From NCBI GenBank assembly GCA_029259675.1, contig JAJDES010000065.1, positions 1 through 6,432 on the forward strand: 6,432 nucleotides of DNA, in the 5' to 3' direction. This document shows positions 1 to 5,236 of this stretch, piece after piece; the first letter of the stretch is position 1; every line of letters begins with the position of its first letter. The DNA is from Planctomycetota bacterium (GTDB taxonomy: Bacteria; Planctomycetota; UBA1135; GCA-002686595). The position numbers and the translations under genes are program-made. Under the pieces are notes generated by a model that saw only the letters and a program-made list of their open reading frames with translations, did not search any database and had not been told where the DNA came from.

Positions 1-75
1 CGCCTGGGCCTCGCCCGCCAGGAAATGGCGCGTCATCCCCAATTGCCAATCGGCGCTGTGAAGAAAGCAAGTCAT
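1..75 (-). CDS. Mre11/SbcD-like DNA repair exonuclease, N-terminal fragment
   Basis: Only the first 25 codons are in the window, starting at the ATG on the minus strand at 75-73 and running off the left edge. The peptide opens MTCFLHSADWQLGMTRHFL. This matches the N-terminal strand and metal-binding motif I of the calcineurin-like nucleases of the Mre11/SbcD/YhaO group (usual form FLHxADxHLG), which cut DNA ends with two metal ions and usually work with a Rad50/SbcC-type ATPase. Asp9 is present, but the usual metal-ligand His is Gln11. A GGGCGG stretch five bases before the ATG could serve as a weak ribosome binding site. The gene is divergent from the YfcE-like gene at 172. A partner ATPase, if any, would lie beyond the left edge. 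The call rests on 25 residues, so the subfamily is uncertain. Confidence 0.72.
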   Translation of the reverse strand, partial: MTCFLHSADWQLGMTRHFLAGEAQA

Positions 76-171
76 GATGTCCGCCCACTTTCGCAACAGA
101 AGTCAGCTATGTCCACGCTCGCGGCCCGGGGATGCGGTTAGCCTGGGGCCATGCAGAAAGCAGCTGAGACG
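76..171. promoter_or_regulatory. Divergent intergenic region between two metallophosphoesterase genes
   Basis: This gap of about 96 bases separates the divergent starts at 75 (minus) and 172 (plus), so it should carry promoters for both genes. I could not pick out convincing -35/-10 hexamers on either strand. It contains a GC-rich stretch at 119-130 and no clear operator. The role is inferred from gene orientation only. Confidence 0.4.
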
Positions 172-639
172 ATGAACGCGCGAGTCGGGGTTTTGTCGGA
201 TACCCACGGCCTCGTCCGACCCGAAATCCGCGCGGCGCTCGCGGGCGTGGACTGCATCCTGCACGCGGGAGACATCGGCTCGCCTCTGGTGATCGACGAG
301 CTGGAGCGCTTGGCACCACTGCATATCATTCGGGGCAACATCGACACGGCTGCCTGGGCGGCCCGAATTCCCGAAACGCAAACGGTGGAAGTTGCGGGCA
401 AGCGCATCTACTTGATTCACAACTTGGCCTGGCTCGAAATCGACCCCAAACTCGCCGGTGTCGACATCGTCGTCAGCGGACACTCGCATCGCCCCCTGGC
501 CGAGAATCGGGACGGGATTTATTGGTTGAACCCGGGCAGCGCCGGACCGCGACGCTTCACCCTGCCCATTTGCCTTTCCATCCTGCAGCTTGGCGGCCCC
601 GAACCCAAATCAGAATTGATTCACTTGGTGCCAGAATGA
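172..639 (+). CDS. YfcE/MJ0936-family metallophosphoesterase
   Basis: This 155-residue protein is a compact single-domain calcineurin-like phosphoesterase, the usual size for the YfcE/MJ0936 family, which are cytoplasmic metal-dependent phosphodiesterases of poorly known natural substrate. The motifs appear in order: SDTHG (Asp10, His12), HAGDIG (Asp34), RGNID (Asn56), His83 in LIHN, GHSH (His104, His106) and a closing NPGS at 120-123. The full set of two-metal ligands is therefore present. His83 is followed by Asn where relatives usually have Gly (THG). An in-frame ATG at 151 would add seven residues. I prefer 172 because family members begin only a few residues before the SDTHG strand and because GAG lies just upstream of this ATG. 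It is divergent from the Mre11-like gene. Family assignment is firm; the substrate is unknown. Confidence 0.9.
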   Translation: MNARVGVLSDTHGLVRPEIRAALAGVDCILHAGDIGSPLVIDELERLAPLHIIRGNIDTAAWAARIPETQTVEVAGKRIYLIHNLAWLEIDPKLAGVDIVVSGHSHRPLAENRDGIYWLNPGSAGPRRFTLPICLSILQLGGPEPKSELIHLVPE

Positions 640-723
640 ACCTTTGCACGCGCCGCCGATTTTCGAGCGAATAGAGGGTTCATGGCTGCGCAGCGCGTCG
701 CCGCAAAAGCCCGCAAATCCGCA

Positions 724-744
724 AGCGCGGCTTCAGTCCGCGCT
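724..744. repeat. Perfect inverted repeat, 7-bp stem with 7-base loop
   Basis: AGCGCGG at 724-730 is mirrored by CCGCGCT at 738-744 around the loop CTTCAGT. It lies 85 bases after the stop of the YfcE-like gene and 23 bases before the short ORF at 768. No T-run follows on either strand, so it is not a canonical intrinsic terminator. It could be an RNA hairpin or a chance GC-rich dyad. A 10-bp palindrome, GCTGCGCAGC, lies nearby at 685-694. Confidence 0.4.
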
Positions 745-767
745 CAGTACTCGAGTCCCCAAAACCT

Positions 768-1094
768 ATGGATGACCACGAGAACACTCCAGAGATCCCT
801 CGCAATTCGAGCGACCTCCAATTGCTTCAGCGCGCGGTGGAAAGCTTGGCCGCCAGCCTCGATAAGCTGGAGGAGCAGATGCAGGAATCGCGGCCCGATT
901 CCTTCGCCGTATGTCCGATGCGCTCATCCTTTGATGGAGCCTTTCACCATTGCCAACCGCTTAGGCGCAGCGATCCACTTGCGAACCCTCAAGCTAGAAT
1001 CGCAATGCCGATCGCAAGGGTCGTCAATACGGCCAAAATCACCAGCACGATTTTTGCGATGGAGTACGGTGCCTTGCCGATAACACAGGATTGA
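768..1094 (+). CDS. Short coiled-coil ORF, doubtful or decayed
   Basis: This is a 108-codon ORF that I do not recognise. Residues about 14-42 (DLQLLQRAVESLAASLDKLEEQMQ region) have heptad-like leucines and charged residues typical of a short coiled coil, and the first ~45 codons prefer G or C in the third position as real genes here do. After about residue 48 (position ~911) that preference fades and the peptide looks arbitrary. The last 106 bases run antisense through the 3' end of the zinc-ribbon gene that stops at 989. No clear ribosome binding site precedes the ATG. It may be a real small protein with an overlapping convergent end, the surviving N-terminus of a damaged gene, or chance. 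An overlapping ORF in another frame starting at 682 looks non-coding. Confidence 0.35.
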   Translation: MDDHENTPEIPRNSSDLQLLQRAVESLAASLDKLEEQMQESRPDSFAVCPMRSSFDGAFHHCQPLRRSDPLANPQARIAMPIARVVNTAKITSTIFAMEYGALPITQD

Positions 1095-1990
1095 TCCTGA
1101 CCGCTGACAACGGCTCGGTAAACGTCATCCTTGTAGCGGTAGGCCATAACCCATGCGGGTAGCGCATATCGCCGAGTAGCCAGTTCGCTCAATAGCGGCT
1201 CCACATGCAAGTTGCGCGTTCTCTTGCCGGGCACATGATCGGCTTCAATCACCGACATGGACGCAGCTTGAACGGCCTCACTGACGCGCGCTCGCGCTTG
1301 GGAACGCTGAACATCGAACTGCTCGAGACTGCTCTCCTTCGGTTCCGCGCCTGTGTGGTCAGCGATTGGGAGCGCAGTGCTCAAGTCACAACTGGGTGCC
1401 AATAGATTCGTTTCGGCCTCGGTCAATCCGCGCGACGCAGAAACAGCAACGTTTTGGAAGCGCAAGCGCTCCTGTCCCGCATGCGGTGCCCAGGCCGAGC
1501 GCCCACTGCCGTATTCCGAATCCGCGCTCCAACTCACCAAGGCCTCGGCTTCGAAAATCCACGCCGGCCAATAGAGGGGTCGCAACGATTCCACCCGCGC
1601 GGCCTGTCTTAAATCTCCCGGCCTAAAAAAGCCCAGACCTCCCAACCAGTGCTTGAGCGCCTTGCCCGCTTCCTCGCGCTGCACCTTGAAAGGCAACAAC
1701 AGCTCGGTTTGCTCCATAGGGTCATCGACACGCTCCACGCGCACGACCGAATCGCAGTAGGCACAACGCAGGCCCTGGCTGGCGATGTCAAAGGCCGTGG
1801 CGGCATTGCACCCCACGCAGCGCAGGACCTGGATGGTTAATTTGTCCCCTCGCGACGCCTGATCCAAAGCGGATTGCCCGCAAACAGCGCAGCGAATCTC
1901 CCCCGCTTGCAACGGGCTTTCGCAGCGTTTGCACGGGTGCTGCTGCCCGCTCGCTACTTTGGCGCGTTCTCGTTTTTTTTCTTCGGCCAT
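989..1990 (-). CDS. YdjG-like tail-anchored double zinc-ribbon protein
   Basis: The protein has 333 residues. Two zinc ribbons lie at the N-terminus: Cys20/23 with Cys34/37, then Cys58/61 with Cys76/79. A middle domain with WPAWIFEAEA follows, then a C-terminal core with ALPAWVMAYRYKDDVYRAVVSGQ and one hydrophobic helix at about 311-333. The plan matches the 'TFIIB-type zinc ribbon' proteins related to Bacillus YdjG, sometimes mislabelled PriA/primosomal. It has no helicase motifs. It is likely a cytoplasmic protein held in the membrane by its tail. It is the diverged paralog of the upstream gene (2010-2954), starting 19 bases after that gene stops, so the two are probably co-transcribed. The family's NGQTG motif has become SGQDQ. 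The ATG at 1990 is chosen over an in-frame TTG at 2035 that would overlap the upstream gene. Function is unknown; membrane-stress scaffolding is an inference from YdjG. Confidence 0.82.
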   Translation of the reverse strand: MAEEKKRERAKVASGQQHPCKRCESPLQAGEIRCAVCGQSALDQASRGDKLTIQVLRCVGCNAATAFDIASQGLRCAYCDSVVRVERVDDPMEQTELLLPFKVQREEAGKALKHWLGGLGFFRPGDLRQAARVESLRPLYWPAWIFEAEALVSWSADSEYGSGRSAWAPHAGQERLRFQNVAVSASRGLTEAETNLLAPSCDLSTALPIADHTGAEPKESSLEQFDVQRSQARARVSEAVQAASMSVIEADHVPGKRTRNLHVEPLLSELATRRYALPAWVMAYRYKDDVYRAVVSGQDQSCVIGKAPYSIAKIVLVILAVLTTLAIGIAILA

Positions 1991-2009
1991 GGATCTTGCG
2001 TAACGGCGA

Positions 2010-2954
2010 TTATGAGCCGGCGATGGCCAAAACAATGAGAGCTACAACTGCGAGCCCCAAACCCGTGGCGATGAGTATCTTGATCCACGAGCGAGGAACC
2101 TTGCCCCCGACCAATCCCGTTTGGCCGTTGACCAATACGCGCAGTGGAGCTTCATCTTCGTCGTAGCGAACGGCGAAGACCCAAATCGGCATGAGGCACA
2201 GGTCCGCCATTTCGTTGCGAACGCTTGTCTCGTGATGCAGGTTGCGATGATGGTCGCCGGGCATGAATGCAGCGAGTTCCGTCTCCACTTTGTGGCGCGC
2301 CTCTTCGCGGGCCAAGTCCGTGCTTTCGCTGCGCCCCATGGTGGCTTCCTCGGCAGCCCAACCCGCAATGACTGCCGGTGTGAAGCGGCCCAATGCTCTC
2401 AGGTCGAAGGGCTCCACGGCTTCCAACTCGGAATTTTCAACGCCCGCCGAAGCCGTGACGAGCACGTCGCGAATCCAAGTTGAGTAAAGCCCCTGCAGTT
2501 GTCGCCACTCCGTGCGAACCACCGTGCGCGTGCGCGTGGTGGTGTTGCCGTTGGAATCGGTGGTTGTGTAGGTTTCCGTTTCCGTGTAGTTCTCGCCGAT
2601 GTCGGCCGAGTAATGCGCATGGGCCTCGGCTCCATAAAGATACACAGGCAGGTACAACCCGCGAATGCCCGCCACCGCCTCCGCTTTGAATCCCGAGCGA
2701 GCAAAGAGCCCGTGCTTGCGGATCCAACGCTTGACCTTGGCCGAGGCCCGCTCCTTGTCAAAGATGAACGGCAAGGCGAATGCCGGTTGCTCCAATCCCG
2801 CATCCCTTGGTCGTTCTACGACCTGGGGCGAAGCGCAGTAGGCGCAACGGGCGGTGCGCATGTGGGGCTCGATAGCGACCTTGGCCCCGCAGGTTTGGCA
2901 ATCGACAATGAGGTCGTGCCCGTCGCTCGGTTTGCTTTCGATTGACAATCCCAT
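2010..2954 (-). CDS. YdjG-like tail-anchored zinc-ribbon protein
   Basis: The protein has 314 residues. One zinc ribbon (Cys19, Cys22, Cys37, Cys40) is followed by ALPFIFDKERA, then RGLYLPVYLYGAEAHAHY. A Thr-rich segment at about 122-150 is probably a beta-hairpin, typical of this family before the TRW-like motif (here TEW). The C-terminal core has MPGDHHRNLHHET, LCLMPIWVFAVRY and the conserved NGQTG at 276-280, ending in a hydrophobic helix at about 290-314. This is the more typical member of the pair and resembles the Bacillus YdjG group, which acts with PspA and a flotillin-like protein at the membrane. No PspA or SPFH gene is in this window. Start choice: ATG at 2954 places the ribbon near the N-terminus and has GGAAGG about 15 bases upstream; a GTG and a TTG further upstream (TTG at 3008) are alternatives. 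Confidence 0.85.
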   Translation of the reverse strand: MGLSIESKPSDGHDLIVDCQTCGAKVAIEPHMRTARCAYCASPQVVERPRDAGLEQPAFALPFIFDKERASAKVKRWIRKHGLFARSGFKAEAVAGIRGLYLPVYLYGAEAHAHYSADIGENYTETETYTTTDSNGNTTTRTRTVVRTEWRQLQGLYSTWIRDVLVTASAGVENSELEAVEPFDLRALGRFTPAVIAGWAAEEATMGRSESTDLAREEARHKVETELAAFMPGDHHRNLHHETSVRNEMADLCLMPIWVFAVRYDEDEAPLRVLVNGQTGLVGGKVPRSWIKILIATGLGLAVVALIVLAIAGS

Positions 2955-3068
2955 GCTTCGCAATGGACCCTTCCAACTTGCTCCCACGACCCTGCTGCTC
3001 GTAGTCAAACTCCGGCGGCGAAGCTAGCGAACTCGGACACTTCTTCGATCCGGCTCCGATTCGGGGCC

Positions 3069-3087
3069 CGCGCCCGTTTTGGGCGCG
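3069..3087. repeat. Perfect inverted repeat, 7-bp stem with 5-base loop
   Basis: CGCGCCC at 3069-3075 pairs with GGGCGCG at 3081-3087 around GTTTT. It sits between divergent genes and is not followed by a T-run, so a terminator role is unlikely. A protein-binding dyad or a 5'-leader hairpin of the zinc-ribbon transcript are the simplest readings. Confidence 0.45.
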
Positions 3088-3118
3088 AAGCGCGATAGTG
3101 CCAAAGGGCGCAAACCAT

Positions 3119-3148
3119 TCTATTGTGAATGGGTCTATTGTGAATGGG
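3119..3148. repeat. Perfect 15-bp tandem repeat, candidate operator
   Basis: TCTATTGTGAATGGG occurs twice back to back at 3119-3133 and 3134-3148. The first copy also takes part in an inverted repeat, CCATTC (3115-3120), six bases, GAATGG (3127-3132). The half-site GAATGG recurs at 3142-3147 and CCATTC at 3176-3181. Repeated half-sites in a divergent promoter region fit a binding site for a dimeric regulator. That role is inference; the repeats themselves are seen directly. Confidence 0.5.
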
Positions 3149-3258
3149 CCGGCGCGCCCTGATTTCCTTCGGAATCCATTCCCGCCCACTTTCCCGCTGA
3201 ACACAAACTTGCCGCGATTTCATTGAATGCGGGCCCGCTCAAGGGCAAGCAAGACTGC

Positions 3259-3717
3259 GTGAACCCAAGCCAAGATCCCACCCCCCCGCGGCAGGAGCCC
3301 CCGAGCACGTTGGAACTCGAGGACCGCCAACTGGGCGATATCATGCAGCGCCTCAAGCGCGCACTGGGTCCCGTGTTGGGTGGCCTGATACTCGATTTCG
3401 CCGACTTTGCCACCTTCGGCCCGCTCGGACTGATTGCCGGACCCTTCGTCGGAATCTTCGTGGGTTGGTGGATGGGAAAGTTCTATCAACTGACCATGCG
3501 GGCACGCATCGGCTTGGCCCTTGCGGCCGCTATTTACTGCGCCTTGCCGATAACGAATTTTCTTCCGCTGGCCACCATGGTCTCCGCTCTGATTCGCTTC
3601 TTCGAGACTCCGCCAAAGGCTGGATCCGCAACGCAAGTGAGCAATTCAAGCAGTAACGCTTTGCCAGTGACGCCGTCGGAACTGATAGCTCCCAAAGATG
3701 AGTCGGGGGAGCGATAG
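3259..3717 (+). CDS. Small glycine-rich integral membrane protein, function unknown
   Basis: From the GTG at 3259 this is a 152-residue protein. A Pro/Gln/Glu-rich soluble N-terminus (1-27) leads to an amphipathic stretch with basic residues (31-34). Membrane segments follow at about 52-73 (TFGPLGLIAGPFVGIFVGWW, glycine-spaced) and 84-99, with a possible third, weaker one at 102-115. The last ~36 residues are polar and Ser-rich. DFADFATFGPLGL looks like a conserved signature of small uncharacterised bacterial membrane proteins, but I cannot name a function. An in-frame TTG at 3223 would add 12 residues without any ribosome binding site; the GTG has AAGGG at 3241-3245, somewhat far upstream. 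It is divergent from the zinc-ribbon pair and convergent with the sulfatase-fold gene, leaving a 79-base gap without a clear terminator. Confidence 0.75.
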   Translation: MNPSQDPTPPRQEPPSTLELEDRQLGDIMQRLKRALGPVLGGLILDFADFATFGPLGLIAGPFVGIFVGWWMGKFYQLTMRARIGLALAAAIYCALPITNFLPLATMVSALIRFFETPPKAGSATQVSNSSSNALPVTPSELIAPKDESGER

Positions 3718-3796
3718 GGTCCGCAAACAGGCCCGCGCAAGTTAACTCAAGCGTTCGCTGCGCTCCACCCATTGCGCAACCATCGCAAGCCCCAAC

Positions 3797-5227
3797 TCAG
3801 TAGCCCAACGCGTCCAACATGGATTCCCATTCGCCGTCTGATTCGGCGTCGCCCGCGACATTTCGTTCGGGATGCTCGGCAAGCCAATTCTTTAGAGCTG
3901 CCGCCATTGCTTGAACACGTTCGGGGTGCTTACCCGCAACACTTCGGCGTTCAGCCGGATCCTGCTCCAAATTGTAGAGCTCGTGCTGTTCATTCGAATT
4001 CCAAATGAACTTCCAGCCCGCTTCGATCAGCACGCGCTTTTCTCCGCGCGAGCCGCGCGCGTCTTGCCCGTGTTCCAGGGCCAACTTGAGCAACGCCGGG
4101 CGGCGGCGCAAATCGTCTTCGGTATAGAAACGGCGCTCCGCGAAAATCGTCCGGGACTCGATCGCGCTTTGCTCCAAAAGCGCATCCCCAAAACCACCTG
4201 CGCCAAAGAGCTCCCGCCCCCCCAGGCCCAATAGATCGAGCATGGTGCCGGGCAAGTCAACCATCGAGGTTTGGGCCTGCACTCGCGTTTGAGCTGGAAG
4301 GCGGCCCTCCATGCGCATGAAGAGCGGAACTTGCAACTGCTCCTCGTATAGGAAAAAGCCGTGGCCCTGATAGCCGTGTTCGCCGAGTCCCTCTCCGTGA
4401 TCCGAAGTGACGACCACCAGGTTTTCTTTGCCGCGCGCATCCCACTCGCTCATGAGGCGCCCGATTTGGGTGTCGACCCAACGCACTTCCGCTTCGTAGC
4501 CGGCCAACATGCGCGCCAGCAGCGGACGCTGAAATTCGGCCGAGGGCTCGCTGCGCTCCGCAAAAAAGCTGAGTCCCGCCGCAGCATCGAATGCGAAGCC
4601 CTGTGGCGGTTGATAGGGATCGTGTGCGTCGTAAAGGTGAACCCACAGAAAGAGCGGGCGCCCGTCGTCGGCGGCGAGAATTTGCAGCGCCCGGTCCACA
4701 ACCGAATCCCCGTAGCGCTCAAACTCGCGACGCTTGCCCTCCGGCCGATGCACTGCGCTCGAGAAGTCCTCGTCGAAAACTTCGAACCCGCGCTGGAAGC
4801 CCAGTTCCGAACCGAGAATTCCCGCCCCGATGGAAGCGCCCGTGCGATATCCGCTGCGACGCAAGAATTCGGGCAAGCTGGGTAGATCGCCCCCCAGCGC
4901 GCGACCGTTCTTCATCAATCCATGCTGGCGCGGATATAGACCCGTGAACATCGTCGCGTGCGCGGGAGCTGTCGTCGAAATGACCGTGTAGTGATTCTCG
5001 AATACCGCTCCGGCGCTTCCCAAAGCGTCCAAGTGCGGCGAAGCCGGGCGCGGATAGCCGTAGCTACCGAGCGCATCGCGTCGCAACGTATCGACTGTAA
5101 TCAAGAGCACATCGGGCGCGGGCGCGTCGCGACAACCCGGCGTAAGAAGCAGCACCAACGCTCCAGCTAAGCCGGGGGCCCAGCTCCTCCGCAACGCGCG
5201 GGCGCGCCCTATCCACGTGGACTTCAT
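3797..5227 (-). CDS. Sulfatase-like (alkaline phosphatase superfamily) lipoprotein
   Basis: The protein has 476 residues. A basic N-terminus and hydrophobic helix (about 17-29) end in LTPGC, so Cys32 is probably a lipidation site; Thr at -3 makes the lipobox non-ideal. The mature protein would sit in the periplasm or on the outer membrane. The sulfatase fold follows: LLITVDTLRRDALGSYGY (metal ligand Asp46), TTAPAHATMFTGLYPRQHG (84-103), WVHLYDAHDPY (197-205), TSDHGEGLGEHG (Asp276, His277) and GHG (His289), then the typical tail ELYNLEQDPAERRS. At the nucleophile position of the C/S-x-P-x-R motif it has Thr86-Ala-Pro-Ala-His90, so formylglycine cannot form there. A Thr-nucleophile phosphodiesterase, phosphonate hydrolase or transferase is as likely as a sulfatase. 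It starts one base after the upstream dehydrogenase stops. The superfamily is certain, the substrate unknown. Confidence 0.88.
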   Translation of the reverse strand: MKSTWIGRARALRRSWAPGLAGALVLLLTPGCRDAPAPDVLLITVDTLRRDALGSYGYPRPASPHLDALGSAGAVFENHYTVISTTAPAHATMFTGLYPRQHGLMKNGRALGGDLPSLPEFLRRSGYRTGASIGAGILGSELGFQRGFEVFDEDFSSAVHRPEGKRREFERYGDSVVDRALQILAADDGRPLFLWVHLYDAHDPYQPPQGFAFDAAAGLSFFAERSEPSAEFQRPLLARMLAGYEAEVRWVDTQIGRLMSEWDARGKENLVVVTSDHGEGLGEHGYQGHGFFLYEEQLQVPLFMRMEGRLPAQTRVQAQTSMVDLPGTMLDLLGLGGRELFGAGGFGDALLEQSAIESRTIFAERRFYTEDDLRRRPALLKLALEHGQDARGSRGEKRVLIEAGWKFIWNSNEQHELYNLEQDPAERRSVAGKHPERVQAMAAALKNWLAEHPERNVAGDAESDGEWESMLDALGY

Positions 5228-5236
5228 TTCAGTTCC
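5228..5236 (-). promoter_or_regulatory. Ribosome binding site and stop-start coupling (TGAAATG)
   Basis: On the minus strand the dehydrogenase stop codon, one A, and the start codon of the lipoprotein gene read TGAAATG (5231-5225). GGAA at 5236-5233, inside the last codons of the dehydrogenase, is placed five bases before the ATG. This arrangement indicates one transcript and probable translational coupling of the two genes. Confidence 0.65.

Larger units (their letters stand above)
2955..3258. promoter_or_regulatory. Divergent regulatory region between zinc-ribbon and membrane-protein genes
   Basis: About 300 bases lie between the divergent starts at 2954 (minus) and 3259 (plus). No plausible gene is seen inside. 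It holds a perfect GC hairpin (3069-3087), a 15-bp tandem repeat (3119-3148), several CCATTC/GAATGG half-sites (3115-3120, 3127-3132, 3142-3147, 3176-3181) and an 8-bp palindrome GGCGCGCC at 3151-3158. Promoters for both flanking units should be here. I could not assign convincing -35/-10 boxes. Confidence 0.55.

Noticed and set aside
682..1083. 133-codon plus-strand ORF overlapping the short coiled-coil ORF
   Set aside because: The translation is rich in Arg, Ser and Pro like an off-frame reading of GC-rich DNA, and the other frame has a better coding look.
2499..2945. 148-codon plus-strand ORF
   Set aside because: It is antisense to the zinc-ribbon gene, whose Cys pairs, NGQTG motif and membrane tail establish the real frame.
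989..2954. Primosomal/PriA helicase annotation for the zinc-ribbon proteins
   Set aside because: Neither protein has Walker or other helicase motifs; only the zinc ribbons resemble that group, and both end in a membrane helix.
3151..3158. GGCGCGCC palindrome as an engineered cloning site
   Set aside because: Eight-base GC palindromes are expected in GC-rich DNA, and nothing around it looks like vector sequence.
3718..3796. Terminator between the convergent membrane-protein and lipoprotein genes
   Set aside because: I found only a tiny AGCG-TT-CGCT palindrome and no stem followed by a T-run on either strand.
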